Under the pieces are notes generated by a model. That model ran no database searches. It saw only the letters and a list, made by a program, of their open reading frames with translations, and was not told the origin of the DNA. DNA of 64,000 nucleotides from Glutinoglossum americanum (taxonomy: Eukaryota; Ascomycota; Geoglossomycetes; Geoglossales; Geoglossaceae): NCBI GenBank assembly GCA_020080175.1, contig JAGHQL010000028.1, positions 115,156-179,155 of the forward strand. The letters are read 5' to 3'. Position 1 is the stretch's first letter. Each line of letters opens with the position of its first letter. Made by a program: the position numbers and the translations under genes. Shown here in pieces: positions 37,401 through 50,168 of the stretch.

Positions 37401-38281
37401 TTTGTCATCCGCCTTATCCATCCGTAGCTTAGTAACTTCATCCAACGCATCTTTCTTGCCTCTCTCTGCCTCAGAGAGTTTCTCCTTGAACGAATCTCTC
37501 TCAGCCGCCACCCTTTTAAGTTCTTCCATAACCATATCGCCTTTCAAGTTGACCTGGTTAAGATACTCGATTAGAGCACTAGGATCGCTGATAGAGGTAA
37601 GGGGCGTGTTTTCTCTGAGTGCCGTTTCAAAAGGCTCAATAGAGACGACTCGTGCATGAGCAATGCGATAGGAACGTAGCAACTCTACCCACACAGGAGT
37701 TTAGCCATTCAACCGCAGCTTCCTATAATCTCGGCCAGCAGAAACAGTACCTTGATATCTTGGCTCAAGTTTCTCGAGCTTCCGCAGCTTCACCCGAACA
37801 TCCGTCGGCAGATCACTCAAAACATTACTGCTCCTTGACTCTGTCGGTTTCTCCTTCAACTCCGCACCTCCTCCTACAGGGGGTGCCTCCCCACCCATAC
37901 CATCGCTATCTACTTGACTAGCCTTCTCTTTGGGTAACGGAGTCCCAGAACGACTTTCAACATCGTCTTCTCCAATCACGAATTCCGGCTCGAACTCTGA
38001 TGGGTCGGGACCCTCAGCTGGTACATCTTTGTCGCCTTGGTCAGGTAACCTCGACCTGCCCTGGCGCTTAGACGGCGACGTCCTACGAGAAGATGACCGT
38101 CTAGCTGTTGAACCTAACCTAGACGGCGAAGATGAAGCCTCTTGAGCGGCCGCCCTCTGTCTCGCCTGTTCCTCAGCAATTCGAGAATCAATGGAAGCTT
38201 TCAGACGCTACCCCACAGAACTATTAGCCTGCTTACGGTTTAACCAGAGCAACTAGCTTAATATGAACTTACTTGAAACAT
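34481..38281 (-). CDS. IMH1: GRIP-domain golgin (Imh1-like)
   Basis: Trans-Golgi tethering golgin recruited by Arl1 through its GRIP domain (family knowledge). Five exons (38281-38273, 38207-37751, 37684-34908, 34859-34573, 34523-34481) give 1190 aa. The first exon codes just MFQ, followed by RLKASIDSRIAEEQARQR, a conserved fungal start. Residues about 160-1070 are almost continuous coiled coil, interrupted by a Lys-rich KKKNKKKKKGGK patch. The C-terminal GRIP domain is clear: MDYVYLKNVLLQFLEQKDKK with the key Tyr, then LLHFDGKDEQKW. Exon sum is a multiple of three. Confidence 0.93.
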
Positions 38282-38612
38282 CGCAGTAGCCCCAGACACA
38301 AATTGAGTACTCGGCGTTCAATTTGCAAAACGGACGATCGTGGAGGCCCTCTACGGAGCAGATTCATCTGAGGGCGGGCCTCTCCTATCGAATTAAATAT
38401 GTTCGAATCCAAACTGTGTATTTTAGTCCGCAATGTTCAGCCAAAGGGATAATAATATGTATCCGGCTTTTGCCTCACGTGATCGCAGCATTGAGTCTGC
38501 ATTGATGCTCCTGCCTCCTCATTCGCTCCTATGCACCTATGAACCCATGCATCAGTATCATCAGCGCAACCTCACAGAAATGACCCCCTACCGCTAATAA
38601 CAGACGCAAAAG
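38282..38612. other. Intergenic, divergent IMH1 / LNP1
   Basis: 330-bp shared promoter between two membrane-organisation genes; no motif picked out with confidence. Confidence 0.45.
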
Positions 38613-39941
38613 ATGGTGTCCCTGTGGCCCTGGAGAGTAGGTCATGCGATGTTCCACTGAATGAGGAATAATGCTAACGTTACAGGTTGACGATACGTCT
38701 CCCGCCTCCTTTGAACGGACCCTCTCATTAATATCGACCAAGATATCCAAGAACAGCACTCAGCTCGATTCTCTACATCAGAGCTCTCGTCGGTTGAAAG
38801 CTTTGTGGACTTTATACACAAGTTTTGCCTATATATTGTATTCTATTGTTCTTGCGTTGGTTTTAGGCTGGAAGAATTGGGGCGCCTTAGAATATGGTGG
38901 AATGATTGGCGGTCCTCTCCTGTATGTCTTACGATTTAAATCTTCCTACGCACTAATTGATACCCACGAGCTAGATAACTTATCAACCTACTCAATAGAA
39001 TCTTTTTGGTACGGATGCTGTTCTCGACGTACTACAACTACCGAATATCCAATGTTATATCACGCCTCCAGGACCTCCACAAAGAGAGGGAAGTCACAAT
39101 AGAGAAGCTCAAGGAAGCCACAAAGTACGACTCGACCCAGCAGCTACTTGAAAAATACGGAAGTACACCGCATAAATCCCCCCAGACATCGTCGCCTTCT
39201 AGAGATAAACAGAATGCCAGTCCCCAAGAGAAGGACAATCCCCGTGGCCAACAAAGGCTGGCTCTGGTACCCCCAGCAACCGCAAATATACTCCGTGATC
39301 CACCCACTCCCCAGAGGCTGCCTCCTGATATAAAAGGTATTCCAGAAAGAAGGGGAGCTTCTCCCCAATACCCACACCCCCCTCCTCTAGTCAGCGGCCC
39401 TGAACAGGGTCCCCCTGAATTTGCACCTAATGCGTTTCCGATGTCGCCCCAATCCACGGCAGGATACTCGGACGAGCCGAGGTGGTACGACCGCGTGCTC
39501 GATCTTCTCCTTGGTGAAGACGAGACACTCCCGAGGAATCGTCTTGCACTGATTTGTGCACACTGCAGGCTCGTTAATGGCCAGGCACCGCCTGGGATAA
39601 AACGACTAGAGGATCTAGGCAAATGGAGGTGCGGTGGATGTGGGGGATGGAACGGCGAGGAAGATGAGGCGAAGAAGATCATCGCTGAGGTGCGGGATCA
39701 GGCAAAAGCAGATACCAAGAAACTAGCCCAATCCAGCAGCGATGACTCTGAAGAAGTCCACACTGGCTCAGACAATGCCGTGCTCGTGCCTGATAGAGAC
39801 GGCGCCGCTAGCGAAGAGCAAGAGAACACCCAAAACCCAGAAGATGTGGGGGGGGATGAAGAAAGCGATGAACCGAAACCATCGCCATCACCAAAGCCGA
39901 AAAGAGGGAGGCCAAAGGGTAGCGGGAAAAGGAAGGGATAG
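38613..39941 (+). CDS. LNP1: Lunapark family ER three-way-junction protein
   Basis: Lunapark stabilises ER three-way junctions (family knowledge). Three exons (38613-38636, 38686-38921, 38999-39941) give 400 aa. The start MVSLWPWR fits the myristoylation-free fungal form. A coiled coil precedes two membrane segments (FAYILYSIVLALVLGW and MIGGPLLIFLVRMLF), then a second coiled coil (NVISRLQDLHKEREVTIEKL). A Pro-rich linker leads to the Lunapark zinc finger: ICAHC, 23 residues, then WRCGGCG. The tail is acidic and ends in an AT-hook-like KRGRPKGSGKRKG. The zinc finger and topology leave little doubt. Confidence 0.94.
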
Positions 39942-40571
39942 TCGGGTTATTGTTTAAAGATTACCATCGAAAGGCATTATTACAAGGAGCGTTTTGATCG
40001 GTTCGGACTCTGGTGCAGCGGCATCCTGTCGTTTATTTATGCACATGCCTCTCACATCTACGATACCAATCCAATATCAACGTAGAACATTCCGCATCCC
40101 CCTGAGTGTACTGACTTCGTCAGCCCCTGAAATCCTCCTTTAGTTCCCAAGCAGAAAGTTAAGGGCAGAGAGGCGTTTCTTGAGGCGTTGAGCGGGCGAC
40201 CCACCGAACCAAACATAGCTCTACATTTCCCACATGGTACACTCAAGCAAAATTACCACTCATGGAATGCAGACTTCAGTCAACGTTCAAGGTGTATCTG
40301 AGGGAGCGGCATAAAGCGATGCTCTCCACAAGCGATCAGCATCAACGAAAGAGCATTTCGAATCCTGGCTACGTTCTATGGATAGTATACAACCTAGAGG
40401 AAGAGCTGCTAGCTCACATTGCTATAGTTCCATAGATGTGAGAGGCAGAACGCGACAACGCGATACTAAAGCGCCAAATTCAGTCTTTGCTAGCTCGTTG
40501 AAACCTAGAACGCCGCAAAAATGCACTATTCATCCGGTCTATGTTGAATATCGGTTCACTTAGCGCATCAA
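39942..40571. other. Intergenic, convergent LNP1 / GCV2
   Basis: 0.6 kb, no gene or repeat recognised. Confidence 0.5.
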
Positions 40572-43500
40572 CTATTTAGAAGCAGGTGATTCAACGCTCT
40601 CCAAATCATCCTCTGGTTCAACGGGCGAGCAGGTGCAGAAAAGGTTCAGGTCACCATATGCTGAGGATCCATAAGTTAGATGTCTCGCTGTGAGAAAGGG
40701 CAGATAGAGTACGTACAGTCGTCTAACCTTGTTACACTAGGCCAGAACTTTTTCTCCTTAAGTGACGGTAGTGGATATGCTGCCTGCTCTCTCGAGTATG
40801 TCCGATCCCATTCACCTACCAAGAGGTCTTTCTGTGTATGTGGTGCGTTTTTAAGGATATTCCCCTCCCTCGGTTGCTCACCCATCTCTATCGCATTGAT
40901 CTCTCTTCGAATTGAGATTAGAGAATTGCAGAATCTGTCTAACTCCTCTTGGCTCTCGCTCTCCGTGGGTTCGATCATCAAGGTATTGGCCACCGGCCAG
41001 CTCATTGTTGGCGCGTGAAAGCCATAATCTTGGAGTCTCTTTGCAATATCGATTGCCTCGATTCCAGCAGAATCTTTGAATTTTCTAACGTCTAGGATGA
41101 ACTCATGCGCACAACGAGATGCTGAGTTTGTATAAAGAACCGAATAGTGAGGGGAGAGACGAGATAGAATATAGTTGGCGTTAAGCAGAGTTATTTTTGT
41201 GGCGTGCGTTAGGCCATGCCCACCTAAAGGCCATGTCAGCCTGAGGTCTTACCACGCAAATATTCTCAGTCACCCCTAATAGGACTTACCCATCATTTTG
41301 ACGTACGCCCAGCTGATTGGTAATATACTTGCGCTTCCCCACGGCGCTGCACTGATGGGCGCGATTGCTTTGTTTCCTCCTATTTTAACAAAAGGATGTC
41401 CAGGCAAAAATGGCGCGAGATGACTCTTAACCCCGATAGGGCCCACCCCGGGTCCTCCACCACCATGGGGTATACAAAATGTTTTATGCAGATTCAGGTG
41501 ACAGACATCGGCACCAATCTCGCCAGGTGAGCAAAGCCCTATCTGCGCGTTCATATTTGCCCCATCCATATATACCTGACCCCCATGAGAATGGACCATG
41601 GCGCAGACCTCCTTTATTTTCGGCTCAAACACCCCAAAAGTGCTCGGGTAAGTGATCATGATTGCTCCAATTGACTCGCTATATTCCTCACACTTTGCTT
41701 TCAGGTCCTCCATATCCAGGTTACCAGTAACGTTCTCGCACTTCACAGAAACAACTCTCATACCTGCCATTGCAGCGCTAGCTGGGTTCGTCCCATGTGC
41801 CGACACGGGTATCAAGCAGACATCTCTTTTCTTGCCTGGTTGCCCCTCTAGATATTTCCGAATAACTCGAAGGCCGGCGAACTCACCTTGAGCACCCGAA
41901 TTGGGCTGCAAGGAGACCGCATCAAAACCGGTGATTTCTGCGAGATCTTTCTCCAGCTCACTAATGAGTGTCATGTATCCCCTTACTTGCTCTGTAGGCA
42001 CGAATGGATGGATTGAGGAAAACTCCGGCCAAGATATTGGCACCATCTCCGCAGTTGCATTGAGCTTCATTGTGCAAGACCCCAGAGGTATCATGGAATG
42101 CGTCAGTGAGAGGTCGCGAGACTGGAGGTGATGGATATATCTCAACAATTCTGTCTCCGAATGATGCGTGTTGAATACTGGATGGGTCAGATATGGAGAA
42201 TGTCGTCTCAGTTCAGGAGGGATGAAGGATGACGGTCCTGATGCTGTGACATTCAAGTCGCTGGCGATTTGGTCGATGTCGAGAGAACTGACTTCTACCC
42301 CCTGAGCGGAGAAATTGCCAAATATTGACAAGATATCACGAAGGTCCTCAATATCGACAGTCTCGTCAATAGTGATGCCTACTCGATCTGCGTCTACAAC
42401 CCTCAAGTTAATCTCTTTATTAGCAGCTCCCCAAGCAACAACTTCCTGTGCCTTTCCCTTGCCTACGCCAACAACCACCGTATCGAATAGCACTCGCCCA
42501 TCGCCTCCCTTCCCCCTACTTCCGGTCCTGAAGCCCATCCTCCTAACGCCTTCCTCCAAAACCCTCGCGCCAGCAATAACCCTCTCAGCAATCGCTTTCA
42601 ATCCCTGTGGACCATGGTAAACGGCGTAAAAAGCACTCATGTTCGCCAAGAGGGCCTGTGCTGTACAGATATTGCTGGTCGCCTTCTCCCTCCGAATGTG
42701 TTGCTCCCTTGTTTGAAGGGCCAACCGTAACGCTCTATCACCAAGCCGATCCTTAGAGACTCCAATCAAGCGGCCAGGGATTTTGCGCTTATACTTCTCG
42801 CTACACGCAAAAAATGCAGCATGGGGTCCTCCGTACCCGAAGGGAACGCCGAAACGTTGAGCATTACCGAAAGCGATATCTGCACCAAATTCGCCGGGAG
42901 GGGTCAAGACTGTTAAAGCTAGCAGATCTGTGGCAACACAAAATGTGGAACCTTGCTCGTGAACCGTATCTGCCAATCGCCTGAAGCACTCAACTCCACC
43001 TTCGGTATCTGGGTACTGCACTAACACCCCCACCAAATCAGCACCAAACGCTCTAGGAAGCTCGCCATCGCCGGCGATGACATCTCCAACTACTATCCGA
43101 ATCCCGAACCCCTCCGCGCGAGACTGCAGAACAGCAATGGTCTGTGGATGAACAAGATTAGAGACCAAGAATGTCATGTTTGTGCGATTCTGCCTCGAGG
43201 CAGGAAGGGCATTCAGTGAAACTGTCATAGCTTCCGCGGCAGCTGTTGCCTCATCGAGAGCAGAGGCATTGGATATCGAAAGACCAGTCAGATCCGAAAC
43301 GAGTGTCTGGAAGTTGAGTAGAGACTCGAGTCGTCCTAGTAGCTCGCCAGAACCGATGTCAACCCTTTACCAAACAAACCCCCGAGCTTACTACAGATGA
43401 AGTGTTCAACGAACCTTGGCTGATCTCTGGTTGGTATGGCGTGTAACTAGTATACCATCCGGGTCCCTCCAAAATGTTCCTCTTGATCACCTCAGGAACT

Positions 43501-43997
43501 CTCGTCCCGGCGTAACCACAGCCAATGTAACTTCTGAAAACCTTGTTTTCCTCTGCAATTTGTCGTATCCTTGCTAACAATTGACTCTCTGTAAAGCCTT
43601 CTTGGTCCAAAGCCTTGCTCGCAGAGGCGGCCGATGGTCCGTCAATCTTCAAGTCCCTGGAAGAAAGAACATTCGCAGGCAATACTTGGCTGATAAAATG
43701 GTCCAGTGACTCCACCGGAGGATTGAGAGCCTTGAGCATGTTTTCTACCGACGACGGTGACGGACCAATATGGCGGCGGGCAAAAGTATCCAACGGTGCG
43801 AATATTGGGTGTCGGCTGTCTGTCACCGAACTGGAGTAAAACGTTCTCCTCGAAGGGTTACAAGATGCGCGAATTGAGCTCATTCCCCGATGGCTCACGG
43901 CCAAAGAAAGAGGTCGTGACGCATTGCTGGTTGCATGGACCGTCAGCCAGCTCACAGGGAGGCGAGCCGTGACTGCCCTGGCGTACGCACGAGACAT
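40572..43997 (-). CDS. GCV2: Mitochondrial glycine dehydrogenase (decarboxylating), P protein
   Basis: PLP enzyme of the glycine cleavage system: decarboxylates glycine and loads the aminomethyl group on H-protein lipoamide, in the mitochondrial matrix. Four exons (43997-43415, 43335-41290, 41223-40717, 40660-40572) give 1074 aa. The first about 60 residues are Arg/Ser-rich and acid-poor, a mitochondrial presequence, followed by [11 protein letters not shown], the conserved start of mature P protein. The PLP-lysine motif is [18 protein letters not shown]. Other signatures: [20 protein letters not shown] and [14 protein letters not shown]. An alternative upstream non-ATG frame start is ignored. 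The length equals that of fungal homologues. Confidence 0.97.
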
Positions 43998-44909
43998 TGT
44001 CAATTAGAGACCTCGAGTCTTAAGAAGGCAACAGAGAAGAGCAAAAGAGAAAGGAAGAGGAAAGGTGGGTGGCGAGACGGTAAGAAAAGAGTTCTGCCCA
44101 CGCCAAACAAGGGTCGGAAAAACTATCGATATATTTCGTCACAACAAACCGCCAGTCCAACCGTGACCGGTCTGCCGCGCATAACCGACGCACTCTAGCG
44201 CTTGCTGCAGGAACTCGACAGGTACTCGGCAGCACTCATGCAATTGGTTTCTCTCAAAATTTGTCACTTCTTTCGAACCCTCAAAGCAAACGCATTGTAT
44301 ATGTGTGCATACACGACAACTCTGGGAGGCGGAGATGGAGACAGAACGACACCAACTCACCGATATCACCACAACCTCCAGACGCCAACCGGAAGAATTC
44401 GGGACGCGATAGGGCGATAATGCACGCTTGCTTATTGAACACCGCTCACCGCCGCAAAGAAGGGATAAAATTAACATCCGGGCTGGATCTAGGGAGTCTG
44501 TACGCGGTACTGAACCATGCGGTGTATGTACGTAGTACAAAACCATGCGATGTACGGAGTCACAAAAGTCCGGCCCTCGTGATACTCAATACTCGGGCAA
44601 TGGCGCAGTTAAGCGAGCACCCTTGCATAGGCTTCCATATGCTTCCACATGCCTAGATGGAAGCCACGATTAGCACGTAGTACAGAAGTCATGCCGCCCT
44701 TGGAGCAGATAGGCCATTAGGCGGGTGGTCCCTGCACTCCGCTATTCCGGCGTGTCTAAGCATACTCTCACGCATAGGCTCTTTCGACCAATTGCCTGCC
44801 AGAGGCGAAATGCTTGCATACTTGGTAGAAAGAAAAATACCCACGGTCATCTTATCACTAAGTCGGGGTACATGCAGTACGTTTACCGCCGCCGCAAAAG
44901 CTCCCCCTG
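43998..44909. other. Intergenic, GCV2 promoter / decarboxylase 3' end
   Basis: 0.9 kb. A short direct repeat (aaccatgcggtgtatgtacg / aaccatgcgatgtacggagt, about 44514-44562) is visible; no gene. Confidence 0.5.
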
Positions 44910-46759
44910 TCATGTTTCGCGTACAGGTTCCATTCCCTTTCCTCCGACCTGGTTCCGTACTTCCTCCGCTACCTCAACTAGAATCTCGAATGCCCGTCTG
45001 ATATATTTCTCTTCTGCCTTAGGATTCGCACTGACCACTCGAATAGCATAGGTCCCCTTGACGACAACACCCGTAACGAATATCTCGGCCCGGCTGTTGA
45101 CCGCCTCATAAACTTGTTTGGTCAGGAGGTTCGAGTCAATAAGAGCCTGGGACGTAGCGTCAGGCGTAAAACTGTTGGAATAGGCCTCGCGGGCTGCCTT
45201 GGGCTGGGGAACCGAGGCCGAGGCTGGCGATTTAGAATGTGGAACCACGCATAAAACTGTGAGTGCAAAGGCTGGGGGGGTCAGGACCTTAAAGAGATCT
45301 GGTCGGCTTTGGATCATAGAACAGAACAGTTCACCAAGCTTGACTGTATTTCGAATGTGGTTCTTTAATCCCTCAACACCATAAGTCCGCATCACAAACC
45401 AGATTTTTAGTGCTCTGAATCTTCTACCCAGAGGTATTTGCCAGTCTCTATAATCAGTGACGAGACCCGAATCAGAAAACTCATTCCGCAAATACGACGG
45501 CGTAACGGAGAGCGCATCAATTAAATGTCTGCGGCGTTTGACGAAAAGACAGCTATAATTTACAGATCAGCGATCTCCTGTCGCGGTATCCGCCCTTAGT
45601 TTGCTTGGGGGTTGAGTAGGTTGGAATGCATTTACCTAGCATCGAAATTCGTTAAGAGCCATTTATGCATATTCATATCAAAGCTGTCGAAATTGTCCAT
45701 ATAGTGAGTGAGTTGCTGGTATTCCTCGCACACCAGGGCGGCACCAGCATATGCGGCATCAACATGTACCCATATTGCAGGGTGGTCCCTCAGGACCTCT
45801 GCAATTTCGCCAAAATTGTCGACAGCACATGTAGCAGTCGTCCCTAAGAATCCCATTAGCCCTTCGCCCCTCGCTGGTGTGACGTCAACAGTTGCTAACC
45901 CAAAGACGCTGTGAGGTAGAACGGCTCCAGTCCCTCAAGCAAACACTGATCTACTATTTCCCGGAAATTCTTGCCAGTGAGGCCAAAATTATCCTCAAGC
46001 CCTGCAGGGATAGCCCTGAACCTTGTGCCCGCGATCAAGGCCGCCTTCTGCGTACTGCTATGAGCCATCTCACTCCCCAATGCTACAAGTCGACCTCTTT
46101 TCTCAGCTATAGCTATCTCCCTTTCCGCGCCTTCCAAGTGAGCAGTAGATTCTCTCAGATACTTATCGCGAGCAGCAACCATGACCGTAACAATGGCTTC
46201 GGATGCAGAGCCCTGGACGACCCCGCCACCCTCGCCTGAAGATAAGAATGAAGCAGGGAGGTTGAGGAGCTTGGCTAACCAGTCCAACACAACGGTCTCC
46301 AATTCAGTCACCGCGGGCGAACAAAGCCAGTTGAACGCTGCGGTTGTGAAAGCGGAAGAGTAGAGCTCCCCTAACATGCCAGGATAGGTGGAGGATGCGG
46401 GAAACCATGCCATGAAATTTGGATGTTGCCTGAACACGATATGAGCATGGTGCATAGCGGGTCAACCATCATCAGAGGGTATCGCACCAGTGGGTCAGAC
46501 CAGGCATTATCTTCGCTTCGATATCCTTCTGGATGTCCTCCCATTTCTCACCCTCCTGAGGTGGCCCATCTGGTAGGATTTTCCTAAGATATCCGGGTTC
46601 CACCTCAGATACGACTCGACGTTCTCCGATAGTATCGTAATAATTTATTACTTGGACGATTCAGCAAATTTCACCAGCACACCACAGGAGAGCGACAAAC
46701 TGCGACAGACTCTCGTCAATTGCGGCATGGGCAGCCTTTCGAAACTGGGCCGAATCCAT
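44910..46759 (-). CDS. Aromatic-L-amino-acid decarboxylase-like PLP enzyme (group II)
   Basis: Group II PLP decarboxylase, probably acting on tryptophan, tyrosine or DOPA (exact substrate not deducible). Five exons (46759-46711, 46650-46488, 46429-45900, 45843-45636, 45552-44910) give 530 aa, a multiple of three. Motifs: MDSAQFRKAAHAAID start, then VVSEVEPGYLR, THWQHPNFMAWFPAS (substrate pocket), SEAIVTVMVAARDK, WVHVDAAYAG (PLP-nitrogen Asp), and the PLP lysine in FDMNMHKWLLTNFDASC. The last exon carries DWQIPLGRRFRALKIWFVMR. The C-terminal region contains a Ser/Pro-rich insertion. Fungal relatives occur as single genes or in secondary-metabolite loci; no other biosynthetic gene is next to it here. 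Confidence 0.94.
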
Positions 46760-48222
46760 ATTGCGACTGTTCACGCACCCCGAACCTGGATTTCGCTCGG
46801 AAGGCTGTAAACTGGGATGAGGGAAGAAAAAAACAAAGGAACTCTTCGACCAGCTACGGAAGCACCGGGCGAGAGTTATTCGCAACTCGCGCTGCTTTTA
46901 AGTCACACATGTGGTGGAGGATTCTGTGGCAATACGGATTACTCAAATGGTAAAATATCGGGACACCCACCCACGCCAAGCGACTCGGGGAAGACACGAC
47001 GGCCAAACGACGGCTATTAAGATCCCAAGCATGCAGGTTTGGAGAAAACCCCAAATCGAGCAGGTGGTCACTGGGAATCTTCCCGAGCATACACCAAATA
47101 ACGGAATAACGAAATAACGAAATAACGCCAGCTTAGGGCCTCACCCTCACGCGCACCAAGTCGGGGTAAGGCACAGTAAGAACAAACCTCCAGTTCGGGG
47201 CCGGGGAGACTGCTTACGGTATCGGCGCCGTATTTTGCAGAGGAGATAAGATTCAAAGTCCGCCCGAGTCTGCAGGCAGCCCAATTCCGCCATTCGAATG
47301 ACAAAGGAGTTACGTAACGCGTCTGCTGACTCAGATTGGAGCCCTCGCTTCTTTATCGTCCTGCTCTTCCTGGCTTCCTGGCTTCCTGGCTGCTTCCTGG
47401 CTGCTTCCTGGCTGCTCCCCCATCTGCCGTAATTTGTCATGAATGACGGGGGATTACGACGAGGGGATTATCTTACCCGTACGTACGGAATGGGAGCAAA
47501 CATGTGCTGCGTGCCCGTGCTCGTGCTGCGTGCTGCGTGCTGCGTGCTGTGTGCTGCGCGCTTCGTGAGTCTTTGTTCCGCCTCTGAGTGCAGAATGAGT
47601 AAGAAAGCTGAACCTCGCCTCGCGTGCTTTCTCCCATCCCCCATCCCACCCAACGTTCCCCATCGCTCCCCATCGCTCCCTCGCGCGCTCGCTTTCGTCC
47701 TCTTTAAGTAGCGAGTGTTCCCCCATCCATCGCTGCTGACTGGTTCCTTACATCACCCACTTCAACTCTGCGGTAATTACCACGGCAGGTACATCCGCGC
47801 CCCGAACGCGCAAAATACGCAAAATACGCAAAATACTGCCTCATCATCGCCATCATCGTGCTTTCTTAGCAATCCTGTTTATTCTGGAACTACGCAGCCG
47901 GCAGGAAGAATCACAGTAAAATCTTTCCTTTTCGCAATCGGGATCGCCGAATATCCTCTGTCCTCAAATCCCAAAATAGTTCCTTGTTGATTCATTTGTT
48001 GTGTCCCAAACGGCTGCCCCGCGGATTTGCTGAGCTGCTCGGGAGTTTCTGGGTTATTCACCAGTAGCGTCTACCCAACAGTCGCTCTCTCCGTTGACGA
48101 GTGTTGCAACAACGGCCTGCATCTTCCGTCTGGCCCCGATCGCAGACCATCTGTCGCTTCAGGCAGACGGTTGATGGTCCAGCATAATTCCTCCGTCCAA
48201 GAGCAATAATCATCCGGCGATT
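46760..48222. other. Intergenic, divergent decarboxylase / kapC, with simple repeats
   Basis: 1.46 kb, the longest gene-free gap in the housekeeping block. It contains three short tandem repeats (see separate entry) and CT-rich leader-like sequence (47620-47710). Overlapping short open frames are caused by the repeats. Confidence 0.5.
47366..47836. repeat. Three short tandem repeats in kapC upstream region
   Basis: Units: cttcctgg(ct) repeated about five times (47366-47415), gtgctgc repeated five to six times (47522-47558) and gcaaaatac repeated three times (47810-47836). Confidence 0.8.
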
Positions 48223-49345
48223 ATGCAGCCAGCACTCGCACCCGCTCCCCACCCGATGCAGAACGCAGCACAGGTAAGCCGATGGATCCACCGTGTCTTT
48301 GCAAAGCCGTCGAGGGCTGACGGGTCTCTTTCCTGCTAGGAAAATGCTGCTGAACAAAGTTCGTCATATCCGCGCAAGCTCTTTCGATACGGGAGCTAGA
48401 TGCTGAGCAATTCGGCGCTGACGTGGAGTCGATCGCAGGTTTAAGAGAACATCTGCTCGCTCAGGTGCAATCGCCGCAATCGTCCGCGCCTTCGAACATC
48501 GAGAACATGCGGCCATCCAGCTCAGCAAGCCCACACGACCAGAACATCGATCCTGCAATCGCTGGTTCAGGCCTAACCCTAAGCGGCACGAGCGCAGAGA
48601 GCGGAGGCGATGACAACAACGGATATGGATCAACGAAAAAAGGAGGAAAGCGCGAGTTGTCAACTTCAAAGCGCGCTGCTCAGAACAGAGCTGCTCAGGT
48701 ACGTTCCAGACGCGGTATTATTACTAGTTTTTAGTAGTTTGTGCGCGGTGATATGCGTTGGGTTGATACTGTATTACGATGATGAATGATGGATGAAGGT
48801 CGCGGTTTTCTCACCTTTCGCGAGAGTTACAGTCAGCAACGCTTGGTCAAAAGTTGAGGATGTACGCTTACGTAAACTATTGGATATAGCGCGCATTTCG
48901 TCAGAGGAAGGAAGGTCATATAAAAAAGCTGGAGGAACAGGTGAGGGATCTACATGCGCTGGAGGAGAACTACAAGGCCATCCAAGCGGAAAACTACCAG
49001 CTTCGCGACTACATCATCAACCTCCAATCCCGTCTCATCGAAACCCAAGGCGAGCTCCCCCCGCCACCGCTAAACATTGACCTGAACCAGCCTAGACATG
49101 ATACGCTACAACACCACGGCCCGGCACCTACTGCACCAATGGGAGCGTCAGCCGTTAGCCAACTCCAAGCCTCCGCAGCACAAGCTGTGGCAGACCTTGG
49201 AAGCGGAAAACATCACCATGAAGAAGCCGCCTACCTAACTGGTGATGTTTACCCGTCGAAGAGACAAAAAAATGGAGAAAGTGTAGGGATCGCACCAGGG
49301 CCGGAGTCTGGAACGAAGCTAGAAACGAATGGCAACGGCATCTAA
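48223..49345 (+). CDS. kapC: KapC-like bZIP transcription factor
   Basis: AP-1/Yap-like bZIP factor. The N-terminus MQPALAPAPHPMQNAAQ matches the KapC family. Four exons (48223-48273, 48340-48358, 48400-48698, 48890-49345) give 274 aa in frame. The basic region STSKRAAQNRAAQ is joined across a 191-nt intron to RAFRQRKEGHIKKLEEQ; the leucine-zipper helix continues through YKAIQAENYQLRDYI. The tail is disordered and Ala/His-rich. The intron at 48359-48399 is only 41 nt with a GTTCGT donor; without it the frame hits a stop at about 48397, so either this short intron is real or there is a sequence error. Nuclear DNA-binding role is family knowledge; target genes are unknown. Confidence 0.85.
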
Positions 49346-50168
49346 TGGAAGCTGGCTTATGTGGGGTAATGGTTCACGAGATCGTTTTTCTTGCATCGGG
49401 AGTTTTCTTCATTTATGTTATGGAAGAATTGGGTTCTGGGTTGTTTTGGGCCGCCGACTCTAGGTAGCACAGGGGAACCAGTCGACTTCCGTTAAATTTG
49501 CATGCATCTCCGGTGGTTACGTTTTGTTCATCGGCCCCTTAAGATAGACCGAAGTCGTTGTTTCCTTGGAGATCGCCTCGGCGGAGCCAGATGCATACAA
49601 ACTTCCACCGACCATGGTACGCAACGATCTATAAGCCGTGTCCTTGTCTACTACTGCACTATTCCTTGTGGTAAGGGCGTTCAAGATCGACGTTTTCTAT
49701 TTTCGTCATCAGGAGCACGGCAACGGTTGTGTGGTCAGGATCCTGTATATTAGGTACATATGACTGAATTTGGCATGGCTCCCTACTGTATGCCAACACT
49801 AGCACACCGTAATGTGATTCAACCAAGAACTTTCTCAGTCAGTGGCGCCCGGAGACAACCCAATCGCTCAAGCCAGGAGAACTTCTGGCGTGATTGTTCC
49901 TTATATTCCGCCTTCCATTCGCCATAAGGCCACATCCCTAGCAAACACGACCTAGCGTTTCACATTTTGCAGACCACCATAGAGTCGACCGCAGCCACCT
50001 CAAACGCGAAGATCACATGCGGGAGGGCTCGGATGAGGCAATTGCAAGGTAGGGTTCTTCACTGGTAGGCGTTCCCAAGGTTATGCTCCTATTCGACGCA
50101 TTAGCGCTTAGATGCTCGGAAGGGACTGAGAGGCGGCCATTAAGACAGCAAGCGGATTTGTGGTTTGT
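49346..50168. other. Intergenic, convergent kapC / ARP5
   Basis: 0.8 kb with no recognised gene; one 83-codon open frame (49502-49753) has no family signal. Confidence 0.5.

Noticed and set aside
38398-38414. tRNA-like B-box (gttcgaatcc)
   Set aside because: Flanking bases cannot form the T-arm stem and no matching A-box lies upstream.
39038-39682. 214-codon minus-strand open frame
   Set aside because: Opposite to the LNP1 exon that encodes the zinc finger; low-complexity Ser/Gly translation.
44139-44656. 130-codon frames on both strands between GCV2 and the decarboxylase
   Set aside because: No motifs, opposite strands open over the same bases; consistent with a GC-balanced promoter.
47454-47726. 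Repeat-rich frames upstream of kapC
   Set aside because: Four overlapping frames generated by the gtgctgc tandem repeat.
44910-48222. Secondary-metabolite cluster around the decarboxylase
   Set aside because: No synthase, oxidase, transporter or tailoring enzyme is adjacent; the neighbours are housekeeping genes and a bZIP factor.
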